NCBI GenBank assembly: GCA_028826165.1
Contig: JAPDFW010000044.1
Location: 174,001-238,000 of the forward strand
Origin: Anaeramoeba ignava
Taxonomy: Eukaryota; Metamonada; Anaeramoebidae
Direction: 5' to 3'
DNA length: 64,000 nucleotides
Shown here: positions 45,387-57,655 of the stretch, in pieces
Position numbering within the stretch: the first letter of the stretch is position 1
How the letters are laid out: each line of letters begins with the position of its first letter
The notes under the pieces: generated by a model
Databases searched by the model: none
What the model was told of the DNA's origin: nothing
Seen by the model: the letters and a program-made list of their open reading frames with translations, nothing else
Translations under genes and position numbers: made by a program

Positions 45387-48300
45387 ATGACAGATCAAGT
45401 AATAAAAAATTAAATTAAAAATTAAAAATATAAATTAAAAATTTATCCACTTTTTCCTTTTATTAATTTATTAATTTTAATTTTTCGATATTTTAATTTT
45501 AATTTTTCGATATTTTAATTTTATTTTTATTTTTTTATTTAGAAAGAAAAAGTTGAAATGGATGTCGATGAATCACTTTATTCAAGACAATTACTTATGC
45601 TTGGAAAAGAAGCAATGCAAAAAATGGCAGAAGCAAAAATTCTTTTAGTTGGAATGAGTGGATTAGGAGTTGAAATTGGTAAATAATTTATTTAATAATT
45701 TATTTATTTTAATAATTTATTTTTATTTTTCCTTTTTTTCTTTTTTTTTTAAATTTATTTAGCTAAAAATATTATTCTTGCTGGTGTTCAACAAGTTGCT
45801 ATTTTAGATCCAGAAACAATTGAACTTAATGATCTTTCTGCTCAAGTAATTTATCTTTAAAATTTAAATTAAAATTAAAATATAAATCAAAATTAAAATT
45901 AAAATATAAATTAAAATCAAAATTAAAATTATATTTAAAATTAAAATTAAAAATAAAATTAAAATTAAAATTATAATTTAAAATCAAAATCAAAATCAAA
46001 ATTAAAATTAAAATATAAATTAAAATATAAATTAAAATTTAAATTAAAATTTAAAATTAAAATCAAAAATTAAAATTAAAATTTAAAATCAAAATTAAAA
46101 TTAAAATATAAATTAAAATATAAATTAAAATTTAAATTAAAATTTAAAATTAAAATCAAAATTAAAATTAAAATTTAAAATTAAAATTAAAATCAAAATT
46201 AAAATTTAAAATTAAAAATTATAATCAAAATTAAAATTAAAATTAAAATTAAAATTAAAATTAAAATTAAAAATTAAAATTAAAATTAAAATTAAAATTA
46301 AAATTAAAATTCAAATTCAAATTAAAATTAAAATTAAAATTAAAATTAAAATTAAAATTAAAATTAAAATTAAAATTAAAATTAAAATTAAAATTAAAAT
46401 TAAATTTAAATTTAAAATTAAAATTAAAATTAAAATTAAAATTAAAATTAAAATTAAAATCAAAATCAAAATTAAAATCAAAATTAAATCAAAATTATAA
46501 ATTAAAATTAAAAATTATAATTAAAATTAAATTGTTTTCTTTTTAAAAAAGTTCTTTTTTACTAAAGAAGATATTGGAAAAAATCGAGCTGAAGTTTCAT
46601 GTCCTAAATTAAAAGAATTGAATGAATATGTTAAAGTAGAATGTGTTTCAAATAAACTTAATGAAGAATTTATTAAGAATTATACAGTTGTAGTTCTTTG
46701 TTCTCAAAGATCACTTTCAGAAATTCTTGAAATTGGAGAAATTTGTCATCGTAATAAAATTAAATTTATTGTTACTGATACAATGGGTGTTTTTGGATTT
46801 TGCTTTAATGATTTTGGTGAAAAATTTGTTGTTGTTGATCAAAGAGGAGAACCTCCTTTAACAACTATGATTGGAGAAATTACAAAAGTAAAAATAAAAT
46901 TAAAATTAAAATTAATATTAAAATTAAAATTAAAATTAAAATTAAAATTAAAATTAAAATTAAAATTATAATTAAAATTAAAATTAATATTAAAATTAAA
47001 ATTAAAATTATAATTAAAATTATAATTAAAATTAATATTAAAATTAAAATTAAAATTAAAATTAAAAATTAAAATTATAATTAAAATTAAAAATTAAAAT
47101 TAAAAATTAAAATTAAAATTAAAATTAAAAATAAAATTAAAATTAAAATTATAATTTAAAATTAAAATTAAAATTAAAATTAAAATTAAAAATTAAAATT
47201 TAAAAATTAAAATTAAAATTAAAATTAAAAATTAAAAATTAAAATTAAAATTCAAATTCAAATTAAAATTAAAATTAAAATTAAAATTAAAATTAAAATT
47301 AAAAATTTTAAATTAAAATTAAAATTAAAATTAAAATTTAAAATTAAAATTAAAATTAAAATTAATATTAAAATTAAAATTCAAAATTAAAATTAAAATT
47401 AAAAATTAAAATTAAAATTAAAATTAAAATTAAAATTAAAATTAAAATTAAAATTAAAAATTAAAATTAAAATTAAATTTAAAATCAAAATTAAAATTAA
47501 AAATTAAAATTAAAAATTAAAATTAAAAATTAAAATTAAAATTAAAATTAAAAATCAAATTAAAATTAAAATATAAATTAAAATTAAAATATAAATTAAA
47601 ATTAAAATTAAAATTAAAATTAAAATTAAAATTAAAAATAAAATTAAAATTAAAATTAAAATTAAAATTAAAATTAAAATTAAAATTAAAATTAAAATTA
47701 AAATTAAAATTAAAATTAAAATTAAAATTAAAATTAAAATTAAAATTAAAATTAAAATTAAAATTAAAATTAAAATTAAAATTAAAATCAAAATTAAAAT
47801 TAAAATCAAAATAAAAATTAAAATTAAAATTAAAATTAATATTCAAATTAAAATCAAAATTAAAATTAAAATTAAAATTAAAATTAAAATTAAAATTAAA
47901 ATTAAAAATTAAAATTAAAATTAAAATTAAAATTAAAATTAAAATTTAAAAATCAAATTAAAATCATTTTCTTTTTAAAAAAATATAGGAAAAAAACGGA
48001 AGAGTTACAAATAATTATGCATCAAGACATGGATTTGAAACAGGTAAAAAAATAAATTTAAAAAAATAAATTTAAAAAAATAAATTTAAATAAATTAAAT
48101 TTAAAAAAATAAATTTAAAAATAAATTAAAATAAAAAATTTAAAAATTTTATTAAAAAGGGGATCATGTAATATTCAGTGAAATACCAGGAATGACCGAA
48201 CTAAACGGACAAATCCGAGAAATCACAGTTGAAAACCCATTTGAATTTACAATAGGAGATACATCAAACTACGGAGATTACACATTTGAAGGATCAGGAG

Positions 48301-50795
48301 GATATGCAACACAAGTATTTGTTCCAAAAGAATTTGATTTCAAATCAATTCAAGAATCCATAATTGATCCAGAATTTTTCATTTCGGATTCAGCAAAAGA
48401 AGAACGACCAATTCAACTTCATATTGCAATCCAAGCCATTTATAAATATATGGAGGAAAAGAAATTAAAAAGACTCGATCCTCATGATGAAAAGGCTGTT
48501 GAGGAAATATTTAAAATTATCGAGACAATTCCAAAACCAAAACCAAAAGAAGAAGAAAAAAAAGAAGAAGAAAAAATTGAAGAAAAAAAAGAAGATGAAA
48601 AAGAAGATGAAAAAGTTGAAGAAAAAAAAACGGAAATGGAAATACAAAAAGAAGAAGAAGAAAAAAAGAAAAAAGAAGAAGAGGAAAAAAAGAAAAAAGA
48701 AGAAGAGGAAAAAATCAAAAAAGAAGAAGAAGAAAAAAAGAAACAAGACGAAAAGGATCTTATAACTTCACTTGTGTATTCTTTCACAGGAGAGCTCTCG
48801 CCAATGTGCGCATTTTTTGGAGGAGTAATTGGACAAGAAGTAATCAAAGCATGCTCTGGAAAATACACGCCAATTCAGCAATGGATGTATTATGATGCGA
48901 CTGAATGTTTACCAAAGGATTATTTAAAAATGCCAAAGGAAGAATTTATTCCGAAAACGGCAACAAGATATGCAACACAAATATCGGTTTTGGGGAATAA
49001 AGTGAATGATGCTGTTTTGAACCAGCGTTATTTCATGATTGGCGCTGGCGCCATTGGATGTGAAATGCTCAAAAATTGGGCAATGATGGGTCTTGGAAGT
49101 GGAAAAGATGGATATATTCATTTAACAGACATGGACACTATTGAACGATCTAATTTAAACAGACAATTCTTGTTCCGACCTTGGGACATCCAGAAATTAA
49201 AGGCGGAAGTTGCCACAAATGCTGCTAAAAAAATGAATCCCGAAATGAAAATCATGCCACATTCAGATAAAGTGGGGAAGGATACCGAAGAAATTTACGA
49301 TGATGAGTTCTTCGAATCCTTGACTGGCGTGTGCAACGCACTTGATAATATCCAAGCAAGACAATATGTCGATCAAAGATGTGTTTTCTACGGAAAATCT
49401 CTTCTTGAATCAGGAACTCTCGGACCAAAAGGAAACGTACAAGTTGTTCTTCCAAATAAAACCCTCTCTTATTCCGATATTGTGGATCCCCCAGAAGCAT
49501 CTATTCCACAATGCACTCTGCATAACTTCCCCAACAAAATCGACCATACAATCCAATGGTCTCGGGATATGTTTGAAGGACTTTTCCACAACAGACCAAA
49601 AAACATGGACTCGTTTATTCACGAGAAGGATTTCATTGAAAATCTCCAGAAACAACCCACTCAAGTAGGCATCGAGACTTTGGATCAATTGATGCAAGAC
49701 TTAATCTCAAAGAGACCCGAAACATTCGAGCAATGTGTCGAATGGGCTCGTAATCTTTTCGAGGAATTCTTCTACAACACAATTGTGCAATTACTTTTTA
49801 CTTTCCCAAAAGATGCGCAAAATTCCCGAGGAGAACCATTCTGGCATGGCGATAAAAGACCTCCAAATGAAATCAAATTCGACATGAACAACGAAATCCA
49901 TCTTGATTTCATTATCAGTGCGGCAAATTTACGCGCACAAATCTACGGAATTAAGGAAGAACGAGATGCTGAGAAAATCAAACAAATTCTCCCCAACTGC
50001 ACAGTTCCCAAATTTACTCCGCGTTCAGGATTCAAGGCACAAACAGACGACAACGGAGAAGTTGTGGATGTTATTGATGAAGCATTAGAAGACGACACAC
50101 ATTTCGAAACACTTTTAAAACAACTTCCCGAACCAGAAAAATTTGCAGATCAGCATTTCAAGATCCACAAATTCGAGAAAGACGACGACACAAACTTCCA
50201 CATCGACTTCATCACCGCAGCATCAAATCTGCGCGCCATTAACTACAGTATTGAGCCAGCAGATCGTCTACGAACAAAAGCAATTGCGGGTAAAATTATT
50301 CCCGCAATCGCCACAACAACAGCCTGTGTTACTGGGCTTGTTTGTTTGGAACTTTACAAGCTTGTGCAAACAGATAAAGAGCTCGATGACTTCAAAGACG
50401 GTTTTCTTAATCTCGCTCTCCCCTTCTTTGGCTTCTCAACACCAAATCCTCCATTTACTACCAAAATGGGAAATCGTGATTATGAATTTTCAAATTGGGA
50501 CCAAATTAGAGTCAAAGGCGATCTTACTATTCAGGAACTTGAAGACTATACAATTAAAAATCACAAGCTTTCTATCTCAATGATTAATGTTGGAAATTCT
50601 TTGATTTATAATTCTTTTAATCCTAAAGTTGCTGCTGAAAGAAAACCAAAGAAAATTACTGAATTATGTGAATCAATTGCTAAAATTAAGATTTCAAAAA
50701 AGAGAAAATATTTACCTTTAACTGTGATGTTTGATGATTCAGAAACTGATGAATCAGTTGATGCTCCAATTGTCACTTTGGTTTTACGAGATTAA
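45387..50795 (+). CDS. Ubiquitin-activating enzyme E1 (UBA1-like), six exons
   Basis: E1 adenylates ubiquitin and passes it to E2 enzymes. Exons are 45387-45398 (12 nt, M-T-D-Q), 45543-45678, 45763-45845, 46552-46887, 47989-48043 and 48160-50795. All phases fit and give 1085 residues, a normal E1 length. Landmarks in order are '[14 protein letters not shown]', '[18 protein letters not shown]', '[13 protein letters not shown]', '[10 protein letters not shown]' leading out of the first catalytic half-domain region, the active adenylation nucleotide motif '[18 protein letters not shown]' with '[17 protein letters not shown]', the catalytic Cys motif '[12 protein letters not shown]', and a C-terminal ubiquitin-fold domain. 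A highly charged Glu/Lys insert of about 75 residues sits before '[18 protein letters not shown]'. The last exon is G+C-richer than its surroundings, as for the 77-residue-repeat gene. Confidence 0.93.
45855..46540 (+). repeat. AAAATT hexamer microsatellite in intron 3 of E1
   Basis: Intron 3 (45846-46551) is filled with AAAATT units and ATAAATTAAAAT variants. The A-rich strand is in sense. It splits the conserved '[13 protein letters not shown]' segment without a phase change. Confidence 0.9.
46888..47975 (+). repeat. AAAATT hexamer microsatellite in intron 4 of E1
   Basis: About 1.1 kb of nearly pure (AAAATT)n lies between 'GEITK' and '[10 protein letters not shown]'. Long open frames of Asn-Phe or Ile-Leu repeats on the complementary strand are artefacts. 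Confidence 0.9.
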
Positions 50796-50799
50796 ATCA

Positions 50800-51210
50800 A
50801 AATTTAATTCAATTTAAAATCAAAATTTAATTCAATTTAAAATCAATTTAATTCAATTTAATTCAATTTAATTCAAAATTTAATTCAATCTAATTCAATT
50901 TAAAATCTAATTTAAAATCTAATTCAAAATTTAATTCAATCTAATTCAATTTAAAATCTAATTTAAAATCTAATTCAAAATTTAATTCAATTTAATTCAA
51001 ATCAAAATTTAATTCAATTTAATTCAAAATTTAATTCAATTTAAAATCAATTTAATTCAATTTAATTCAATTCAAAATTTAATTCAAAATTTAATTCAAT
51101 TTAATTCAATTTAATTCAATTTAAAACCTAATTCAATTTAATTCAATTTAATTCAAAATTTAAAACAAAATTTAATTCAATTTAATTCAATTTAAATCAA
51201 AAGAATTTTT
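50800..51210. repeat. TTTAATTCAA repeat between convergent E1 and calnexin-like genes
   Basis: Degenerate TTTAATTCAA and AAAATTTAATTCAA units follow the E1 stop codon directly. From 51211 to 51292 the sequence is plain A/T. No gene is visible. Confidence 0.8.
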
Positions 51211-51292
51211 TTCCTTAATTTCAAAAAAAAAAACAACAAAATTTCTTCAAATTAAATTTCAAACAAAATTCTATTTTCTATTTTCTATTTTT

Positions 51293-53349
51293 TTATTTAT
51301 TTTTCTTTTCTTTCTTTTCTTCTTCTTTTAATAATTTCCAAATTATTATTGTTGTTATTAAAAATATTATTATTCCACTTAAAATTATAAATAATTTTTC
51401 ATTATCATTAATTATTAAAATTATCTTTTCAAAAATTGTCATATTTCTTCTTCTTTCTTCTTCAATTTCTTTCTGTTTTTTTATAAAATTTTTTAATTGA
51501 AGAAAATGTTTTGTTTTCCAAGTTTCATTTGCAAAATTAAAAACATTTTCAAAATCATTTGAATAAGTAAGAATAATATTATCAAACATAACATTTGGAG
51601 CAGAAGCCCAACCTTCAATTCCAATTCCAGAAATATTTCTAAACTTGAAATTATTTTGATTTTGATTTTGATTTTGATTTTGATTTTCATTTTCATTTTC
51701 ATTTTCATTTTGATTTTGATTTTGATTTTGATTTAAATTTTGATTTTGATTTTGATTTTGATTTTGATTTTGAAATTTTTTGATTTTGATTTTCTAATTG
51801 ATTTTCATTTTCATTTTGATTTTTGATTTTTGATTTTGATTTTTTTTCATTTAAATTTTGATTTAAATTTTGATTTTCATTTTGATTTTGATTTTCAAAT
51901 TGATTTTTTTTATTTTCATTTTGATTTTTTGATTTTTATATTTTGATTTTTGATTTTCATTTTGATTTAAATTTTGATTTAAATTTTGATTTTGATTTTG
52001 ATTTTGATTTTCATTTTGATTTTGAATTTTGATTTTGATTTTGATTTTGATTTTGATTTTGATTTTGATTTTCAAATTGATTTTGATTTTGATTTTGATT
52101 TTGATTTTCAAATTGATTTTGATTTTGATTTTTATTTTGATTTTCAAATTGATTTTGATTTTGATTTTGATTTTGATTTTGATTTTGATTTTGATTTTTT
52201 GATTTTGATTTTTATTTTCAAATTTGATTTTGATTTTCATTTTGATTTTGATTTTGATTTTGATTTTGATTTTGATTTTCAATTTGATTTTGATTTTGAT
52301 TTTGATTTTGATTTTGATTTTGATTTTGATTTTGATTTTGATTTTGATTTCTATTGATTTTGATTTTTATTTTGATTTTGATTTTGATTTTGATTTTGAT
52401 TTTGAATTTTATTTTGATTTTGATTTTGATTTTCTAATTGATTTTCAATTATTTTACTTGAAAAAAGTTGATTTGAAAATAAATTCCCTTCTAATATTTT
52501 TTTCATATCAAGAAATATTTTGAAATTTGCATCTTTTTCAATCAATAAAGTAAATAAATGTGTAATTTTATTAAGAGTAATCGGAAGAACTTGAATTAAT
52601 TCTCTTCTTTCAATTCTTTTTGTTTCTTGATCTTCAAAAAAAACAATAAATTTGATATGATTAAGGAAAAATCCACAAATTTCTGCTCCAAAAATTATAG
52701 AGAGATCTGTTTCATTATCAAAAAGTGATTCTTGGAAATTTATTGAAGAAGGAAAGGATAAATATCCTCCAATACATTCAATTGGTTCTTGAAATCTAAT
52801 TTCATATTGAATAATAATTCCTTCCTTTTCTAAATCAAAAATTTTTGGTAATTTTGTTGAAATTGCGTGAAATGTTGAATAGCTTTTGAGAACAAGTCCC
52901 AAATCATCTGGAACTTCATATGGTTCTTTTGGTAATTCAATTTTCCATTTTGTTTTGTATTTGGATTTTTGACTTGAAATCCATTTATTATTTGGAAAAT
53001 TTTCAAATGTTTCAAGGAAGAAAAAATTTTGATTTAAATTTTGATGAAATTTCTTAAAGTTTTCTTTTAGAATTTGGTCTAAATTTTTAGTTAAATTTTG
53101 ATTTGAATTTTGATTTAAATTTTGATTTAAATTTTGATTTGAATTTTGATTTGAATTTTGATTTGAATTTTGATTTGAATTTTGATTTAAATTTTGATTT
53201 GAATTTTGATTTGAATTTTGATTTGAATTTTGATTTAAATTTTGATTTGAATTTTGATTTGAATTTTGATTTGAATTTTGTTGTAAATTTTGTTGTAAAT
53301 TAAAGTGAAATAAAAAAAGAAGAAGAATTAAATAATAAATTATTTTCAT
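51293..53349 (-). CDS. Calnexin-like ER lectin chaperone without a recognisable P domain
   Basis: The N-terminal part (53349 to about 52440) has a signal peptide and a (NQNS/L)n stretch. It then has calnexin/calreticulin landmarks in order: 'GLVLKSYSTFHAIS', 'CIGGYLSF', 'FGAEICG' and 'THLFTLLIEKDANFKIFLD'. The C-terminal part (from about 51640) gives 'GIGIEGWASAPNVMFDNIIL', matching the end of the lectin domain. It then has a single membrane helix and a basic tail ending KKNK, a dilysine ER-retrieval signal. Between them, where calnexin carries its proline-rich P-domain arm, lies about 0.8 kb of AAAATC hexamer. It is either an Asn/Gln-rich linker with frame breaks or an intron. GT at 52457 and AG at 51639 exist, but the phase does not fit without a base correction. 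Either way the P-domain motifs are missing. Confidence 0.7.
51650..52440 (-). repeat. AAAATC hexamer tract inside the calnexin-like gene
   Basis: On the minus strand this is (AATCAA)n with AATGAA and AATTTAAATC variants. It could encode Asn/Gln/Lys repeats or be intronic. Both readings are broken at places such as 52351, where a TAG interrupts the Asn-Gln frame. Confidence 0.8.
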
Positions 53350-53350
53350 T

Positions 53351-53408
53351 TCAAAAATGAAAAAATGAAAAAATGAAAAAATGAAAAATGAAAAATGAAA
53401 AAATGAAA
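53351..53408 (-). promoter_or_regulatory. TTTTTCATTTTTT array before the calnexin-like gene
   Basis: Seven or so AAAAATGAAAAA units lie on the + strand directly upstream of the minus-strand ATG at 53349. In sense orientation they read TTTTTCATTTTT, the motif found before most genes here. Confidence 0.45.
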
Positions 53409-53500
53409 AAATTAATTTTGAATTCTAATAAAATTTTAGTAAAATTTCATTTCAAAAAAAAAAAGAAAAAAAGAATTTAAAACAAAACAATTTGATCTAA

Positions 53501-56500
53501 TTAATATTTTTCATTTAAATTTTTTGGATCATTAAAACTTGAATATCTTGAATCAATAATTAAAGCAATTTTAGGAGGAGTTTGATATTTTATTGAGAAA
53601 TCAGCCAAATGCAAAAAGAAACTTTTTTCAACATTAACAAGAAAATTAAGTAAAAGGGATAAAATTTGTTGAGAACTTTCTCCAAAATCTCTTGAATAAA
53701 TATTAAATAAATAAGGTAAAGTGACTTGAAATTTTTCATGATCAATTTCTATTTTTTGAGTAATAAAAGAATGAGCAAGATATTTCAATTCTTGTTCCAA
53801 AGCTTCGGGATAAAAAACACGCAAAGGAAGACCTGAATCAATAAATGATAAAACTCCAAAATGAAGTAAAAAATCTGGAGCAATTATATTTTTAAATTTT
53901 CTATCATTTGGTTTAATATATTTATTTTCTCTTCCTTTTTTATCTCGATTTCCTCGAAGAATTCCGTTAAAAATATCATTTAATGAAAATTCTATTCCTT
54001 GAATTTGATATTTTGATCCATAAAGAAATTTTTTATATGATGATCGATCTTGTGGAATTCCTTTTGTTATTAATGCATGTAAATATAAGCAATTATAGAT
54101 ATTAAGAAAGAATGCTTTTTTCATTGGAGTTGTTTTCAATTCTTTCATTTTGATCTTTAATTTTAATTTTAATTTTAATTTTAATTTTAATTTTAATTTT
54201 AATTTTAATTTTAAATTTTAATTTTAATTTTAATTTTAATTTTAATTTTAATTTGAATTTTAATTTTCAAAATAAACCTTTTGTAATTCAGAAGTAAATA
54301 ATACAAATCTTCGAAATGGAATAGAATTTGAAATTAATTCAGTTTCAATTCTATTATTTGTTACAGAAACATAAGAATTACACAAATCAATTAAACAAGT
54401 TATTAAAAATTCTGATAAAATATTAGGATTTCTAGGTTTTCCTTGAAATTTATGACCCATATTTAAACTTGAAAGATTTGGAGGAGTAAAAGATAAAGTT
54501 GCCTTTAAATTTTTAAATTTGATTTGATTTTATTAATTTGATTTTATTTTATAAATTTGATTTGATTTTATAAATTTGATTTTATTTTATAAATTTGATT
54601 TTAAATTTATAAATTTGATTTGATTTTAAATTTGATTTTAAATTTGATTTTAAATTGATTTTATAAATTTGATTTTTTCAATTGAATTTTTACTTGTTTA
54701 ACAGAAGAAAATAATCCATAATTTCGACCTGCTGAAAGTCTAGTCATTAAATCTTGATATAATGGTGAATATTTAAATGAATCAAATGAATTTTGATCCA
54801 TTAAAGTAAAAATTATCCTTTGAGCCTTTTTTTGATTTTTAATTTTGATTTTTAATTTGATTTTTAATTTTGATTTTTAATTTGATTTTTAATTTGATTT
54901 TTAATTTGGATTTTAATTTGATTTTTAATTTGGATTTTAATTTGATTTTAATTTTGATTTTAAATTTGATTTTTAATTTGATTTTTAATTTGATTTTAAT
55001 TTGATTTTAATTTGATTTTTAATTTTAATTTGGATTTTAATTTTGATTTTTAATTTGATTTTTAATTTGATTTTTTTACTCGATCAAACATTTCACGAGA
55101 AAATTCTTTTTTTTCAACTTTTTCTGAAATTTCATTTCTTGTTTTGGAATCAATATTAATTTCAAAAATAGAATTTGTTTTTACAAATTTTTCATAAATA
55201 TTTCTTGCTTGTCTTTCTAATTTCTAAAAAGAAGAAAAAATAAATTAAATACAAATCAAATCAAATCAATTGATTTCAAATCAATTTTTACATTATTATC
55301 AGTTTGTTTTTGAAAATCAAGTATTTCAAGATAAAACATAATGTTTTCTTGATTATATTGTTGTCGAAGAAATTCTTTAAAAAAATCAACAGCAAAAGGA
55401 ACTTTGAAAATATCGGATAAATTTTCAAAATCTGTAACTTCACTTTCTGATCTTCTTGGTGATATTAAACTTTCACTTTCACTTTCAGTTTGAGAATAAA
55501 TTTGATTTTGACTTTTACTTTGATTTTTATATTGATTTGGAATTTTGATTTGAATTTGATTTGGAATTTGAATTGGATTTGGAGCTTGAATTGGGTTTTC
55601 ATTTTCATTTAAACTGTGATTTTTAGTTGGATTTAAATTTGAAATTGAATTTGAATTTTGATTTGAGTTTAAATTTAATGTTGGATTTGAAAGACTTGAA
55701 GTTCTTCTTAGAGAAATTCTAAAATTTTAATTTTAAATTTTAATTTTAATTTTTAATTTTGATTTTAATTTTAATTTTGATTTTAATTTTAATTTTAATT
55801 TTAATTTTTATTTTAATTTTAATTTTAATTTTAATTTTAATTTTAATTTTAATTTTATAAATGAATTTTAATTTTTAATTTTAATTTTAATTTTAATTTT
55901 AATTTTAATTTTAATTTTAATTTTAATTTTAATTTTAATTTTGATTTTAATTTTAATTTTAATTTTAATATTAATTTTAATTTTAATTTTAATTTTAATT
56001 TTAATATTAATATTAATTTTAATTTTAATTAAATACCCTTTTAAAGAACTTGTATCTATATTTCTATCAATATTAGTTAATGTTTCTTTTAATGTTGATT
56101 GATCTCTTGAAAGAAGTGGACTTACTGTCATACTTCTTTCAAAATATTTTGCTGATCTTTTAAATTCTTCTAAAGTTAAATCCTAAATAGAATTTTAATT
56201 TTAATTTTAATTTTAATTTTAATTTTAATTTAAATTTTAATTTTGAAATGAATTTAAATTTTGAAATGAATTTTAATTTTAATTTTAAATTTAATTTAAA
56301 TTTTAATTTTGAAATGAATTTTAATTTTGATTTTAATTTTAATTTTAATTTTAATTTTAATTTTAAATTTTAATTTTAATTTTAATTTTAATTTGAATTT
56401 TGAAATGAATTTGAATTTTTAATATTATAAATGAATTAAATTTTTAAATTGAATTATTGAATTTTATAAATGAATTGCTTTAGAATTTTACATCAAAATC

Positions 56501-57253
56501 AGAAAAATCAGAAATTTCAGAAGTATTATCATCATCATTCCCAGTATTTGTACTTTGGGGGGAATTTTGAAAACGAGCTAATCGAAGTTCTTTATATTCA
56601 TTTCTTAAAGAACGATTTTCATTCATTTTTTCAGCTAATTGAATTCTTAAAGCAATTACTTTCTCTTGAATTGCAAAAAAACCTCTTGATTCTTTGTGTT
56701 TAAGCCTGTTATTCTTATCAAAAAGTAATTTTTTTAAATGGAAATTTTTCTCCTTTTTTTCCTTCATTAAATATAATAATTTCTCATTTGATTTGTCTTT
56801 AATATCCTTTCGAATGTTTTGAACAGAATTTTTAAGCGAAATCAAAAGAGAATTCTTATTAAAATTATCAATCAAAAGAGTTTTAATTTTTTCTTGAAGA
56901 GAAATAACGTCTTCTTCTTTTGGTTCAATTGAATCAAATTTAAAATCAATGATGCGTTGTAAAATTTCATTTGCCATTTCAAGTTCTTGTTTTTGTTTTT
57001 CAGGAGAAATTATTTGTTCTCCTCTTAATTTAGATTGTTTTATTTCCTCTTCTACTTGTTCTTCTAATGTTTTTATTAAACTTCTTAAACGATTTGTTTC
57101 ATTTGTTGTTTGTTTAAATTCATTTTGTGCTTCTTCTATTTTGTTTTTTAATTTCCCACTTTTATTTTCGGATTTTATAAGCTCTTCTTTTTTTTCAATT
57201 AATTTTTCATATTTTTGTTTTAAATTAGTTATTTTTTGTTCTAATTGATTCAT
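53501..57253 (-). CDS. Coiled-coil / RGS / DUF547 protein, seven exons
   Basis: Exons in transcript order are 57253-56492, 56182-56037, 55718-55292, 55223-55080, 54825-54694, 54502-54278 and 54154-53501. Every join is in phase and the product is 829 residues. Residues 1-254 are coiled coil ending in an acidic tail. A Ser/Asn-rich linker leads to an RGS domain split over three exons: 'PFAVDFFKEFLRQQYNQENI', 'ARNIYEKFVKTNS' with 'INIDSKTR', then 'AQRIIFTLMDQNSFDSF'. This is the usual RGS order, expected to stimulate GTP hydrolysis by G-alpha. The C-terminal part is DUF547 ('KKAFFLNIYNCLYLHALITK', 'FSLNDIFNGILRGN', 'PLRVFYPEALEQEL'). The first exon might instead be a separate gene ending at 56480. 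I favour one gene because the GTAAAA donor and phase 0 acceptor match. Confidence 0.75.
54530..56460 (-). repeat. T-rich hexamer microsatellites in the introns of the RGS-DUF547 gene
   Basis: The introns around 54503-54693, 54826-55079, 55719-56036 and 56183-56491 consist of TTTTAA, TTTGATTTTTAA and TTTGAATTTT units interrupted by the short RGS exons. The complement is A-rich in sense. A similar TTTTAATTTTAA tract lies in 54155-54277. Confidence 0.8.
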
Positions 57254-57280
57254 TTTTAAAAGAAAAAAGAAAAAAAAAGA

Positions 57281-57295
57281 AAAAAATGAAAAAAA
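57281..57295 (-). promoter_or_regulatory. TTTTTTCATTTTTT element before the coiled-coil-RGS gene
   Basis: AAAAAATGAAAAAA on the + strand lies about 30 bp upstream of the minus-strand ATG at 57253. In sense orientation it is the recurring TCATTTTT motif. Confidence 0.45.
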
Positions 57296-57335
57296 AAAGA
57301 AGAAAAAAAAGAAGAAAAAAAATTTTAATTTAATT

Positions 57336-57455
57336 GGGCATAAAAAATAAAATATAAATTTTTTGCCCAAATAAATTAAAAAAAAATAAATAAAAAAAAA
57401 TTTAATTGAGGGCAAAATTAAAATTTATTTATTTGCCCACTTTATCTTGCCCACA
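57336..57455. promoter_or_regulatory. Cluster of five TTGCCCA-type boxes in a divergent intergenic region
   Basis: GGGCA or TGCCC occurs near 57336, 57364, 57410, 57434 and 57448 in both orientations, within about 120 bp of otherwise G/C-free sequence. The shared core is TTGCCCA. The copies near 57410 and 57434 are inverted and can pair. The cluster lies between the divergent RGS-DUF547 (-) and FN3 (+) genes, so it may control either. Confidence 0.4.
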
Positions 57456-57655
57456 ATTTAAAAAAAATTTATTTTTTAAACTATTAAAAAAAAAATATTT
57501 TTTTTTATTTTTTTCTTTTTGGTTTCTGTTAAAAAATTTAAAAAAAAAAAGCAAAAAAAAAAACCTTATTTAAAAAATTTTGGAATTAAAATTAAAAAAA
57601 AAACTTTCTTATTCTATTATTTTTTCTTTTTAATTAAATTAATTAAGATAAATTA

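Noticed and set aside
47523-47846. 107-residue Asn-Phe frame on the minus strand
   Set aside because: It is the complement of the hexamer in E1 intron 4, not a gene.
48465-48868. Phe/Ser-rich frames antisense to E1
   Set aside because: They mirror the Glu/Lys-coding insert of the E1 gene.
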